A stretch of DNA of 64,000 nucleotides from positions 3,606,001-3,670,000 of the forward strand of contig CANUEZ040000199.1 of NCBI GenBank assembly GCA_948099385.1. The letters run 5' to 3'. The notes beneath the pieces are model-generated. The model was not told where the DNA came from and made no database searches. It saw only the letters and a list, made by a program, of their open reading frames with translations. The DNA is from Fasciola hepatica. Taxonomy: Eukaryota > Platyhelminthes > Trematoda > Plagiorchiida > Fasciolidae. Position 1 is the first letter of the stretch. Every line of letters starts with the position of its first letter. This document shows positions 12,390 through 24,099 of this stretch, in pieces. Both the position numbers and the translations under genes were made by a program.

Positions 12390-12699
12390 TGCACACCCAC
12401 TGATCCATATCCCACAGACATGGACACTTTCACGGACACTGGCATACGGGGTTCACGTTTGTCAAGCTCCATCTCGGAATGTACTGACTAGTCATGTATT
12501 TTCATGTTTCTTACGACATTGCGCGATCTGATCCAGTTGTACGCTTGATTTGCTTTTTCACTCGCAATGTGACTCTGTCTCGCGTACTTGCTCACTTGCC
12601 TGCTTGCGCCTCTGCTGCCATGCTTGCATTCGCGTTTGTCATATGCTTTTGCTAAATATATATTCGTCCGTACAGTCAAGCTTACGTTTGTCCTACCAA

Positions 12700-13500
12700 T
12701 TACGGGACACAACACAGCGTTTTTTTTGTCACTGTAGTGGTCCACTCTTCAAAGTTTACATGCCGTAGCACTTTTCGTAACGGTTAAGTTCACGCCCGTT
12801 AATTCGATGTCGGGACTGACGTTCCCGGTGGGAGAATCTTCCTCTGACTACAGTTTATCAGGGATCCAACCTGAGCTTGCGATTATTATGGTCCAGATAT
12901 CTTCTTTCACTATCCCTTGCTCCATCCGCCTTCATTGACGGATCAGAGGTTGCCTTTTTAGATGTATTTGAGGTTGGGTGCCCTTTTGTTACAAGATACT
13001 TACCCTTGGGTTCGATGAAATGTTTTGTTTGTGGTTCTTAAAAGTGACATCTACATTGTCCTTGATAAGTTTTTATCGGCATTAGGCGTCACAGTGGGAA
13101 TCTTCTATCCACCCTGAACTTTTTTAACCGACCTACCGACGGATGAAATCTGCATTTCTGCAATATGGAGAGTAAGCTGCTTGAGATAGATTGCTCCCGT
13201 ACATGAGGGACCAATATTGCTAATCGGTTTCATGAATGTGGAGCAGTCCAATGTAAGATGCAGTGTAGACTCTGAATACCTGCCTCCACAGCACAAATTA
13301 TGGAAAACAACATGCCTCTTCGGTAAACTCTAAGGAGAATCACAATCCGAGGAGAGGGGGGGGGATGGGTGCTTTCCTCGCCATAGTCCATGATGGGTGA
13401 TTGTCGGTGTCAAAACCAGTAAGCCTGCCTTCCTGAGAACCTCGGTCACTTGCTGAAGGTTTTCTTCCCTTACAATTCTGAAACCATTTTCTTGATTCTG
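12700..13500. other. No supported gene
   Basis: Short open frames only. A minus-strand frame at 13105-13296 (MCCGGRYSES...) has no recognisable motif. A G-rich run is present near 13356-13365. Confidence 0.5.
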
Positions 13501-13512
13501 ACCGAGATGATG

Positions 13513-13517
<5 letters not shown>

Positions 13518-13583
<66 letters not shown>
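13518..13583. repeat. (TAA)n microsatellite
   Basis: About 22 uninterrupted units of a TAA/AAT trinucleotide, preceded by a short GAT repeat (ATGATGATGATAG). Confidence 0.97.
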
Positions 13584-14825
13584 TTGTTATGGAGTATCCC
13601 GTGGTATGCTGTATTGCATGGTGAAATAGTAAAAGTGGTAGTGAAATCAGATTTTTACAGGAAAAATGGAGAAATATAGAGTACAGGAGAAAGCTTTAAG
13701 TGGACAATTAAGATAGCCCCGCAATGGTAAACTCAAGGTCACGTGGTCCAGCAGATCAAAGCTTAATGGAGCTGACCGAGAAGGAGGAATATAAATAAAA
13801 ATCCCTCTGAAAAAGACTGCATTACCCGGAAATTTTGTCTTTGTAAAAATGGGCATTTTCCCAAAAGGATATAAAGGAGCGGTGGCGAGTTACAATACAA
13901 AGAAGTTATATGCACTGGAAATCGGATGACAAACAGGAATACAACATCGAAAGTGGGATAAAATGAAGCATTCGAGGAATGCTGTGGCCAAATCCGGTGG
14001 GGGAATACTAATGAAGTCAGTTAAATACCAAGTTGAGAAAACATCTGCAAAGCTTTCCAGAGTGACGATGAAAGAACTGGCCGGAGAAAAACGGCTGACC
14101 GTTGAGAAAGTTCTTCACTTTATTATAGGTGGATCATGGTGTATCAGTATCAGAAAGGGGCCCTCTCCGTTTTGCCACGAATTCCGCGTCGAGTTTGGTG
14201 TGCTACGCGTTGTCGTCTAGTCGTTTTGTGTTGAGGTATGCATGCTACTCACCGAGTACTAAGTAGGTGATTGCTTAAGAGTCAATTGTGGTTAATCATA
14301 GAGCAATAATGGACTTGATTACGTCGCAAGGACTAAATGCAATAAAACGAAGAAAGACATACAAGCCACACCGTGACATCTCCGATAGGACTATAACTGC
14401 CTTCTTATGGACTGGATAACAAAGACACAAATGAACAGTTCCTTTTTGCTTGGTTTATTCTGTTGATATGGAAGTCACAAGACACGTGTTGTGGATTATA
14501 ACGGTTTTGCCTGCTCTTCAATAGATTTCACTTGTGAAATGAGGTTTGCCAACATGGTTTGTTGGACGTGTTTCTTTTCTATTGCATTTCAATTGGGATT
14601 TCTTGTGACATTCTACCCCCCCCCCTGGAGTTATTCTTTTATCCACCTTCGCAACGGAGTTGGTGGCTGAATTTCCGATCACAAATTGCATTTATTCAGT
14701 TCTATCTACCTGCTTTTGCTTCCTTCGAGAAAAATGCAAACGATAAAATATGTACACAAGACGATGATTGCATATCCATTTTGAAGAGGTTGGTCATGGT
14801 CGGCCCAAATCTTCCGTCATGAACT

Positions 14826-15090
14826 ATCACAGAGAGAGAGAGAAAAATTCACGGTCACCTATTCTTTCTCATGCTTTCGTTGGTTCGGATTGTAAAGCGA
14901 AACGAACAGACGCAGCCTTATACCACCACGTTATACCACCACTGACCGTCACAGTCGCATCACGGATTTCACGAAACGAGATCACACGGTATTGGCATCC
15001 TTTGCCGGGTATACTCAGTTGTATATCTCTGGCTGTTGTGATCAGATCTACAAAGCATTCATCGCGTTCCTCCTGTGTGGGATATAATTC
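14826..15090 (+). repeat. Dispersed repeat, copy 1 of an inverted pair
   Basis: This segment starts at a GAGAGAGAGA run and contains CGTTGGTTCGGA, then AGCGAAACGAACAGACGC, then a poorly conserved stretch with ACCATCAC-like words, then GATCACACGGTATTGGC, GTATACTC and a CTCCTGT block. The same blocks in the same order occur on the minus strand at 16640-16900. It looks like a LINE or SINE 3' region ending in a (GA)n tract. The long open frame that crosses it (14768-15256) reads no known domain and is taken as chance. Confidence 0.7.
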
Positions 15091-16299
15091 TGCTGCGGTC
15101 TCATCATTTCACCCGAGATATATACCTAATTCTCTGGTCCGTCTTAGTGGCACAAGTAATACGACTCTTCTACCTTCGGATTACCCGGTTTTACTGACGC
15201 AAAGGACTCAATCAGAACTTTCCGCGAAAACGTACTGGTCTACTAGCTTTCCATAAGCGGCCCTTCTAGTTGGTCAGTGTTTGCAAACTAACTGAATAAT
15301 TCGGCTGCAGTTGGTTCGGGCAAGTATTAACCTCTTGTTGACTCATCGCTCCACTTCGATGTCTCCAATCTTTCCTCGATTCCGGAAAAAGGATGACGTA
15401 TAGTCGGCTTCGGTCAGTCCAATTTTGCCATCTATCCTCGAGTGGTAAAGTCGCGCTGTCTGCTAAACCAATCAAGCCATATAAAGGCCATCCGTCTGTC
15501 AGTACCCTCATACCATATACTTTTATTTGCTCACGATAATCAGTTGTATTACTACACTCGGTACCGCGTAACTAATATAATATGCGTTAACATTGGGCCA
15601 CAATATAGTTTAAATGGAACCCTGTTGTCATTCTCCAGTAGGAAGGAACCAATTGCACGTCTTCTGAATGGATAAAATCTGTTTCCGACTCCGGCAACAA
15701 AGAACGATACTCACAAAGTGCCATCACAAAGACCTAATTTCTTTCTTCAGCTGCGCATGCTGGGAAGAATTTTCAATACTTTCTTGCCATCTTACTTTTA
15801 ACTCATTGGATACACAAATTGTACGGAAGACCTAATATTTCATTCACCTAACAATAAGTTTTCCCATGTACGACGTGGTTATCCGATTGCTGGTTCTTTG
15901 GATACGAAGTCTGTTTTCACTTAGTTGACGTTAGGTTACGGAATATCAGGAAAGTTCAACGAAGCCCAATTTCGTTCGAATAACTGTGACTCGTAATCCG
16001 AGTGCATTGGTTCTGATTATCATCTCTCAGCAGTAGCCCAACTCAGAAACGAAACCAGTAAAGAGAATGAAAACACGCATAATGTATAAATAGCGGGAGA
16101 ATCCGAGCTCCTCTGACCATTATTATATTCCACACATACATCAGACTGTACATTGGATCTCGACAATCAGTGTAATGTTCGCCCCACTGAGAGCTGATGA
16201 GAGATTGTGGTCCAGTGATTAAAACCGAGCTAATTACCATGCACCTTCGGAATACTAGTTTCACCTCAGCTGGATATTCACTGGCGGCGTTCACGTCTG

Positions 16300-16405
16300 A
16301 TTGGCCGTGCCGCGGCAGCCCATGTAGTAGAGCAACTGCTGGATGTCTGGAAGGCCACCGGTTCGATTCCGGCTCTTGGCGTGGGAAGTGGATTTTCTGT
16401 TATCA
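16300..16405 (+). repeat. tRNA-derived SINE head
   Basis: GTAGTAGAGCAACTGCTGG resembles a tRNA A-box half and CCGGTTCGATTCCGG is a near-perfect B box with its stem. The interval between them fits a tRNA, but the segment does not fold as a complete tRNA: there is no matched acceptor stem and no clear anticodon arm. It continues with non-tRNA sequence (GTGGGAAGTGGATTTTCTG). It is a pol III type SINE, different in sequence from the family at 28.4 and 50.4 kb. Confidence 0.6.
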
Positions 16406-16639
16406 AAATGAAAGTGATTGAAAGCGATCTACTAATGACGGTTTTAAATATGCGAAGAAAGTGGACAAATAAAATAGCGCCGTGGACTGCGACATTCAGT
16501 CGTGCACCCTGGTACCCCCTTATCAACTGATGTAATGCATCTCTTGCAATACACTCAGAAAGTCCAGCTGGTGACTTTGTATTGTTTACTGTCACGTGAA
16601 ATGTTTTGATCTCGTTTACAACCGTTTAAGGAAGTTGAT

Positions 16640-16900
16640 CCAAAACAGGAGCAACTCAATGAATGTGTTACCGATCTCGTTACAGCCGTCCGAGAAAGTC
16701 GGCCGAGTATACACGACACAGAAGGCCAAAACCGTGTGATCAAGTTCATTTAGATACGCGATAAAACTGTGATGGTAAAATCGTGGACATAAAGGGAATA
16801 ACACCGCGTCTGTCGGTTTCGCTGTAAGTTCCGAACCAACGGAAGCTTGAAACATAAGAGTTGCCTCAGTCTCTCTCTCTCTCTGTGAGTTTGTAACTAT
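16640..16900 (-). repeat. Dispersed repeat, copy 2 of an inverted pair
   Basis: Read on the minus strand from 16900: a GAGAGAGAGA run, CCGTTGGTTCGGA, AGCGAAACCGACAGACGC, GATCACACGGTTTTGGC, GTATACTC, GAGTTGCTCCTG. Block order and spacing match 14826-15090 on the plus strand. The pair encloses about 1.55 kb and could form a hairpin in a read-through transcript. Confidence 0.7.
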
Positions 16901-17289
16901 GTAGGGAAGAAAATGTGAGCACACCATGCTGAGGTAACCTTGAACCGTTTGTGACTGTTAACAGGAAAAATATCTTGGCAGATGCGGAATGAGACAGACT
17001 CTCATCCGCAGTTGTAACATTATCATAGGTATGGAAAACCTACAGCCTTTCTCCAACAGGTTATCACTATTTAGTGATTTAGTAGTTCTCTGTTGGCCTC
17101 AAACTTCATTCAGTAAATGAGTGATAGTGTTTGACTCAACAGAAAAATGAATAATCTTATGTATCTCAAAATTACAGTGACCCTGTCTCCCTTCGAAGCA
17201 TTGGTGGTCTCCATAGAAAACAACATCTAAAGAAAGTTGTCTCACTGATTTGGATCAGCCCGGGCCAAAGCGACGTAGAGGAGTGGTAC

Positions 17290-17490
17290 CATGCAAGCCT
17301 TCGAGGTGAAAAGGCCGGAGTTCAAACCCTGGGGATGACGGAGAATATGCGCCACAGCCGAGCTCTAATAGGACCCTAACTCGGGTCTGGTGCTGCCCGG
17401 TACAGAGTTGATCGGACGAGCTGAACTTTTTGAGTGAAAGTTGAAGTTCAAAGGACAGTCTGGCAAGAAATATAAATAGCCGTTTGCTTA
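17290..17490 (+). repeat. LTR-like fragment (U3 side)
   Basis: This segment shares ACTCGGGTCTGGTGCT, a variable stretch, then GAGTGAAAGTTGAAGTTCAA and GGACAGTC, followed by a TATAAATA box, with 54690-54840. The shared order ending in a TATA box suggests LTR U3 sequence. The part upstream (17270-17330) contains GGAGTTCAAACCCTGG, a B-box-like word, so a SINE origin is the alternative. Confidence 0.5.
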
Positions 17491-17499
17491 CATTACAGG

Positions 17500-19000
17500 T
17501 AATTGTTCACTATTGGGTAAAGCAGCTTACTCGAAAAAGATAGTAGTCGGTCGGTGTTTCGGCTACTGCCCGGTAAAGTTTCTTAGGGCCAGCTCACAGC
17601 CTACTGTAAGCTGACTCTGAGAAAGATTACCCACGGGTACCAGAACCTCCACTGACTACCATATTTTTCGAAAAAGCTGTTAACGAACAGTAAACACTTA
17701 CGTATAGCATTGCATGGTGCATCGTTTGCTGACACACTCCAAACTGATCTCGGCTCTGACATTACCTCCATTATGCTTCATACAGTACAATATTTCTGGA
17801 AAGGAGATGCGACCAAACGAAAGCTGCCGAATGGGGAAATGACGGACTGTGGTGGGACATCGACATCCAAATTCCCGGATAATGACCTTTTGACCACCAG
17901 TGGTCTTAAGAGCTGACCATAATGTTTCAGGCTCTATGATTTTTTCTCAGCTTTTTATTGGCTGTTGGTGCTAGTTTAATAATTCCCACTGATATTTCCC
18001 GAAAGTTAGGAGATAGAAACACTTGACCCAATGAAATCTGCTTTGTCTGCTGAAAGTTATTTCCAAAATTGGTTCGGTTTGAGTACACAGCTAAACTGAA
18101 ATGAATGTCACCTATTTCAAATAATTCTAGTCTACTCTAACTAATAGTCAAACAATTTTTGATGACGAAATCATAAGCCATCCAGTCACCTTCAGAATTT
18201 TTGACTTCCTACATACGCAACTATATCGCCACTTTCATTTTCTATTGACATAGGTTTTGTGTGCTCACTTTCAATGATTCGTTGGTTGCCCTACAGGCAG
18301 AGGAATCGTTGTCTGAAATGCCTTAATTCTCCAAAGATACTGTAGCTGTGATACAAGTGAGTTGTCCTTCAACCACGTCACTAATTACCTTGATATCATT
18401 CCAACACAAAAGCTGATTCACTCTAGTCATACTGTTGTGTCTGTTTTTGGATCACTGTATTCCAACAGCGCAATCAGAAGACGTCGCCACTAGGTGTCAA
18501 AAAGGAGAGGGAAAACAGGACGCACGCCGGGCACGCAGTCGTAGGCCGTCGACGCAAAACTGCGCATCATTTTGCCAGGAAGTCAGAACACAACCTGTGC
18601 ATCAGAACCAGAGATAGATCTTATACTAGCCTGAGAGAGAACACAACGCGTATATTGACAGCTCAAATGGACACAAACAAAGATAAGATCTCTAAGTGAC
18701 GGGCTCCTCTGAATATATGCTGCCACTCGGACCAGGGGCAGGTTGCCTTTTGGATAGTTGCGATGGCAAGCGAATCAACCAATCAGGAGAGAGTAGTGGT
18801 GTCAAAATAAAGAATTTGAATCAACAAAAGAGGCAAAAATATAGAATCCCCTAAAAAGTAAACATTTTTGACGAAAAATGGCAGTTGTAATGAATTCAGC
18901 ACCTCAATACTGGGGGGAGGTGTAACTCGGCCGTCTCCCCAACATATACTACTACCATTTTTGTGAAGTTGAGATTTTCTTTTTAGGTATCCTGTAGGTA
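17500..19000. other. No supported gene
   Basis: Only short open frames, none with a recognisable domain. The frame at 18435-18617 encodes a basic, low-complexity peptide without motifs. Confidence 0.45.
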
Positions 19001-19002
19001 TT

Positions 19003-19560
19003 TTGTTTCAAGTAGCTATATCGTGCTTAGCTCAGTCATTCATTTGGTGCACGAAGCCTTCTGTTGCATTGGCTTTATGGATCTCCTCGTTATCTTTCCC
19101 TGTTAGGGAATTGAACCTTACCTGCAGATCCTCCCACCATCTCCCCATGTGCGGTGATATCTCGCATAAATACCTTGCGCAAAACATTGCATCTCGCAAA
19201 ATCATCCTCCTCTTCTGTGATAGTACGATAATCTAAACTTGACAGCTTCTAGTCCATCCCAGGGTAACTGGTTTGCTTTCAATTTTCTACCGGTATAACC
19301 AAGGGGTTCTCTTATCAGAATTTTACTTCCGTGGTCCGTGTTCCTCTTGTTTTCAATCGTCTCTCTCATGTGCAGTCCACAAGCCATCCACATAAAGCCA
19401 CTCTCATAACCCACGGCACCGTCAATTTTAACCCCTCATTTTTGCGAAGAACTGCTAACTTATGGAAAACCTCATCCCTCTCTGTATTTTCGCCCTCTTA
19501 TGATCTTCACATTGTCAAACACAAAATCACAAAACAGATTTTTGCATGAATGCTTCCAAA
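19003..19560 (+). pseudogene. CR1-like LINE, C-terminal end of pol
   Basis: Plus-strand frames in 19331-19549 contain N-F-N-P-S-F-L-R-R-T-A-N-L-W-K followed by VFSPSYDLHIVKHKI. This is the conserved ending of many CR1/Jockey-type ORFs (R-S-F-x-P-R-T-A-x-L-W-N-x-L-P-x-x-V-F-P-x-x-Y-x-x-x-x-F-K-x-x-V). The preceding frame at 19003-19236 is compatible with the thumb/connector region but carries no firm motif. Frameshifts and stops make it a dead fragment. A (GT)n tract follows 130 bases downstream. Confidence 0.65.
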
Positions 19561-19688
19561 CCTGTTACCTATTGTACAGTTGGCTTTTAGACGATGGGAC
19601 TGATATCCTTCCTACAGTAACCCATGTCTATCATTTAGTAAAAAAATCCACCACAAGCCACAAGCTGTCGCAGACGATCGTAAAGGAC

Positions 19689-19740
<52 letters not shown>
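19689..19740. repeat. (GT)n microsatellite
   Basis: About 25 uninterrupted GT units. The Cys-Val and Thr-His repeat peptides predicted across it are artefacts of this tract. Confidence 0.98.
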
Positions 19741-19744
<4 letters not shown>

Positions 19745-20059
19745 CCAATGGCGCATGGGGCTAACCTGCACACCGACACCTAAACTGATAGATTTTTCAG
19801 TAAACCTGAACAAATTACTTCTGCGCTAGAAGTCACACTTTCACGACTGTTCTGGTGTTTGCGAAAGTATGTGGCAAATGAGTAACCAGCTTTGGAAGTG
19901 CGTAAAGGACTGATTTGAGCTAACTTAACCATTTTAAGATTGAGCTGAAAAAAATTACCACATTGACTTGCGAAATTATTACATACTTTTGCTAAATCGA
20001 CACAAATTTGAAGATCTATCAGTCTAAGCTGAGAATCGAAAGTAACGGCTGGCTGTCGC

Positions 20060-20430
20060 ATCTGTATGGACACCTCCTCAGTCGACTGACCTCGAGCCTC
20101 TCTAGCCGAAGATTAGCCATTGTGACTACCTATTTACCCACGCTCTTTACAAACAAAGATGGCACGGACCTCAGTCGTGCGTCATGTCGTGCTCACAGAC
20201 GAACGTGAACCTGGTGTATCAGTGGGGCTAACTGATCTGAGCAAGAAAACCCATCTGTCTTTACCCTGGAGATGTAAATGACGGTGCATTAAGTTAGACG
20301 CCTTTGGGCTAACGAGCGAATTTCGATTATCTGGTAGACAAGTTTTGAAACTGGTCCTTGAATAACATCAGCATTTGGTTCATATGATACATACATCATA
20401 TGATACACAAACCGAAATGTAAATTACTTT
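20060..20430 (+). repeat. Tc1-family flank repeat, solitary diverged copy
   Basis: Similar, in order, to 44290-44620 of the right palindrome arm: CTCAGTCGTGCGNC, then a spacer, then GACGCCTTTGGGCTAACGAG (arm: GACACCTTTGGACTAACGAG), ATTTCGATTATC, GTAGACAAGTTTTGAAACTGG, CATCAGCATTTGGTTCAT. No transposase lies next to it in the matching orientation. It is a lone or degraded end of the long-flank Tc1-like family seen at 22.6-24.1 kb and in the palindrome centre. Confidence 0.75.
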
Positions 20431-20949
20431 ATTCTTATTGTTTTATAGAAAAAGGGGCACGATAGCGGACAAGTTCGTTTTCGGTAACTTCATCCTCTGG
20501 CTAATACAGCTGCACGTATATGACAGGAATGTATATTTTCGGAATAATGTTTACAGTGACGGCTGAATATTCACCTCTCAGAGTGCACAAAGCATCTATT
20601 TGAAAAAAAAGGTTAATCAGTGTTGTAGGTGTTGTAAAGTTGATAAAAGAGGAAGGGGCTTTTTGTTCGTGGTTGGAACATTTCGGCGAAAAAAATACAT
20701 CTGGGACAGGTTAACTGCTTCCTGTTATGAATAAAAGATCACCGTCGAGATCACCTTGAGTTTGTGCACCAATTTTCCGATTGCGACCAGAGTAGCTTGA
20801 GTGATTTCAGAAAGCGTTTGTGTGTTCAGAGTGGTGGATTTCACCGTTTAAATACAACTGCTCTTGATACCCAAAACGGATTTGACGAACTCATCGTACA
20901 CAAAGGCAATTTTTGAAATTCCCCATTGATTAGCTCACAAGGACTGGTC

Positions 20950-21800
20950 AGTTGTACCGTTCACGGCCAAGCCGAACTTTCAACCTCAGTCACTCCAGGC
21001 TCCTTTATCATTTTTCCACAAGACGCACCGTTGACGGTAGATTTTACGGTCATGGATTTTGTGAAACTTATATGTCTACTTTTTGAGCGAATCATCTGGG
21101 AAACATTTAAAATCGCATAATCAGAGCAGCAGAGTGGAGGACAGCATGCAATATAAAAGAAGTCTGGTTTATTACCAAAACAAAGATCAAACTTGGCATC
21201 AGTTCTGTTGTGAAAGGTGACAATATTGGTCAGGCTAAGGGATGTCAGAGATCTCACGTTGAACCAGTTAAAGTCGCCACAGAAAACACATGAAGGAGAT
21301 TCAGCAAAGTTCGGTAGATTTGGGGAAACGATATCGAAGAATTCATCAAGGTCAGAGCGAGGACAAGTCCGGAAAGTGTACTCGTCAACAGGAACTATAG
21401 AAGTGTGCTGACTTAGGTGTTTAGGTTTGCACTCTAGTACTGAAGCAATGAATTGAGACGTGGAATACGTGAAAATACTTTTCGTCCATTCAGACCATCG
21501 TTCACATATAAGAGTAATGACACCTGTGCCACGTTTACGGTAGGCAGCCGGGCGGTCGATGCAAAAGGAATCAAAATCATCTAGAGTGATGATTTCATCG
21601 TTTCGATCACTGTAAATCCAGGTCCCTTGCAGTAAAATTTCACCCAGTTAGTTGCACTCTAGACCATGGACGAAATCAGTAACTTCAGTCTTTTTCCAAG
21701 CAGTGATCAAAAATTGGAGCTTACGACAATCGGTGAGGACATAGTTGACGAAACTCGCTTCTTTAGTCCAACTTTCCAGCCAGTCCGACGTTCATGGTGA
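20950..21800 (-). pseudogene. CR1-like LINE endonuclease domain remnant
   Basis: On the minus strand the blocks of a LINE endonuclease C-terminal half appear: a Val-Phe-Cys-GDFNWF segment (about 21275), then NIVTFHNRTDAKFDLCFGN (about 21200), then PPLCCSDYAIL (about 21130), which matches P-L-G-x-S-D-H with His to Tyr. Upstream (21300-21700) YRKRGTGVITLICERWSEWT and FDIVSPNLP are compatible with the middle of the domain. Several stops are present. Following reverse-transcriptase sequence is not recognisable. The fragment lies tail to tail with the plus-strand LINE end at 19.0-19.56 kb. Confidence 0.65.
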
Positions 21801-22599
21801 TAATCGTTTAGATTTCCAAAAGTTCTCTTCGATTTATTTTTAATGATTTTCCAAAGTGGCCTCCATCAAACCTGGAGTACTTCAAGTATCTGATAAAATC
21901 ACAAAGGCGTCTTTAATGGAACAACCTTGTCATAGCAATGAACGAGAACTGGTGTGAAATTGGTACAGATGAACTGGCCAAGTGGCAAAAAATAAACAAG
22001 AGATGTAACGGACAGCACAGACAAGTTTCAAGGCCCCACTATAAGCTCACGAAGAAACTGGACACTTGCAAACCCACGGAAGGTCACTGTTATCACCGAT
22101 TACATTTTTGGTAATGAACCATAAAATGCAAGGACCGGTGATCCTCGGCCGGGAGATTTCAAGAGCACAACGAAAAGATAAACCCCATGAGCTCAGGCTC
22201 AGTAGGGGCATCAGCAGGCACCAACACTTACTTTAGTCGGACATCAGTAAGGCGGCTAGCAGGCAGGCCATTACAGTGGGAATAGGTAACATCCAAAGAG
22301 CATCAAGTCTGATATTTTCGCAGTCTACGTGAAGGATGATATAGATAAGGGACAACGGAAGGTGTATCGACTGGATGTTCATGTGCAATTTTTAATTCGC
22401 CTTATCCACGAGATTCGGCACGCAAACAACTCCACTAGATGCATGTGTAACTTTTTCTAAATATTTCCATTTGAACTTCAAAAACTGTCTCGCGTCGTGA
22501 TCAGTACAAATTCCCAAGCTGTGTGCCGACACCTTCTCGTTGTGCACAACATAGTGATTGCAAGTAAAGCTGTAGAAGCTTCATGTGACTTCTTCTTAA

Positions 22600-24090
22600 C
22601 TTTCAGTTGAATCCTACGTCATCTGGATACAGTAACATACTACTTACAACAAGAATCCCATGTAACTTTAAGAGAAGTCCCCGAATGCATCACTGTCAAA
22701 ACAGAGAAATGATGTGTTTGGTAGCGATCACTAGTCACCTGACCACAAAATCTCTGCTCAGTGATGACTCACATCGCGATGATAACTTCTACTACTGGTG
22801 AGCGGAATTCCCATTAAAAAGGCAACATTCCGTGTGAGAGCCCGTGGGGGTGGAAAGATGTGACCACTGTTTGCTACGAATGCTCCAGTGACTGAGACGC
22901 GTGCGGAAAACACGACCCATGATCTAATCAAAGGGTAATTAGCTTTTCTAAGACAAAACATGACCACTGAGTCGACTGCCTAACTGAAGGGTAAAAGACC
23001 AGGAACAGACTGAGAAGGCCAAAAAAGCGATGGCTTAGTTGACCTTGTGTTTCAAAATATTGTGATAACCACGTCGTTTTAGGTCGGACGATGAGCTGCA
23101 TGACCGAACTTGGTTCAGTGTGTATACGTGTGTAGCCTAATGAGACCCAGCAAATTCATGCGTGTGACTTTTTTTACCTTCTTTGCAGAACTCAGTCACT
23201 CATGAAATCACCAGTTCAATAACGAACGAGTTTTGGAGAGAAAGAGAGAGGAACGCGTTTCATACACCTGCTACCAAGACGCATAATTCGAACGTGTATG
23301 AAGCAGGGGACTATTGGTGATTGCTAGCTGAAGAGCCTGAAGTCAAAAGAAAGACTGTCATGGTCTGGATCATGAAAACGAATGCGGTGCCCTCCAAGTT
23401 TACTCAAATTGTGAGACATTTCAAAAGATTATCTTATCATAAAGTAAATGAGCTAACTCGCTGGATTGGAGTAGAGCTCTAGCAAATAAGTCTTTTAAGT
23501 AAGTGAATTCTGCACCCCGACAAGTAAATATTTCAGCGTTGCAAATCCGAGTGAAACCTAGGTACGAAATGCAAGTTCCAACCACGACCAGCAGTTACCT
23601 TACTGGAAAGCTACTGGTATTCAAGAAAGTCCAACAGGTATCTGGAAAGATGAATTTACTGCAGAAGAAGCAGAAGAGAAAGGGGTCTGTTTGTAAAATT
23701 CGCAATCTCTTTGCCATAGATACTTGGAATGGCTGCAGTTGTATAAGGTAGAAAATCATGCGATTCTATGGATAGACGTAACTGAATTTAATCGACACTA
23801 TTCTAGAAGCTTTGGTGAATCTCCAATAGGAACAAGGATTCGAATACCAACACCGAACAACCAGGGCAAGAATCGGATGAATACCGACGGCCTTGTAGAA
23901 GTGGTTTTCAAAAGAAGACCCAGTACCACAAAAATGCTTCTACTGTGGTTGGAAGCCCCGGTGGATCATCCGTTGCATCAAACGGGAATGTCGTTCGCCA
24001 TTGTCTCGCAAAATGCCCCGTGCCATTCCAGGTTTGAAAATCTACCGGCAATCAAGAGACTGTATATCCGCAAATCTGGGCCATAAAATG
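22600..24090 (+). mobile_element. Dead Tc1-like transposon with long conserved flank
   Basis: The first part (22600-23000) matches the left palindrome arm 41840-42085 block by block: CATGTAACTTTAAGAGAAGTC, GATCACTAGTCACCTGACCAC, AAATCTCT, CACATCGCGATGATAAC, then after about 100 extra bases GACCACTGAGTCGACTGCC and GAAGGGTAAAAGACCAGG. The transposase remnant follows at 23390-24090. The palindrome centre has the same arrangement of flank then transposase in the same relative orientation, so the flank belongs to the mobile unit or moved with it. The right end of this copy was not found. Confidence 0.7.
23395..24086 (+). pseudogene. Tc1/mariner (IS630 superfamily) transposase remnant
   Basis: A DDE transposase that cuts and pastes its own element. 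The N-terminal helix-turn-helix piece (about 23398-23480) reads FTQIVRHFKRLSYHKVNEL then TRWI, collinear with the palindrome-centre copy. After a decayed linker the catalytic core is in the frame 23724-24086: ILWIDVTEFNRHYSRSFGES (first catalytic Asp region), TRIRIP, a Gly-Lys-Asn segment, then FAIVSQNAPCH, where the second Asp of the family D-N-A-P-x-H motif is replaced by Gln in S-Q-N-A-P. Glu and the NPIE block are not readable at the end. Loss of the second Asp and the interruptions show it is inactive. Confidence 0.8.
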
Positions 24091-24099
24091 TGGACTGTT

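Noticed and set aside
14768..15256. 162-codon plus-strand open frame
   Set aside because: It crosses a dispersed repeat whose inverted copy at 16.6-16.9 kb has no corresponding open frame, and it shows no domain.
16185..16240. Hammerhead ribozyme core word CTGATGAG near a SINE
   Set aside because: The conserved GAAA with a paired stem II does not follow, so the ribozyme fold is not supported. The words near the Penelope-like elements were also checked and no hammerhead core was found.
19500..19813. Open frames with Cys-Val or Thr-His repeats
   Set aside because: They are translations of the (GT)n microsatellite.
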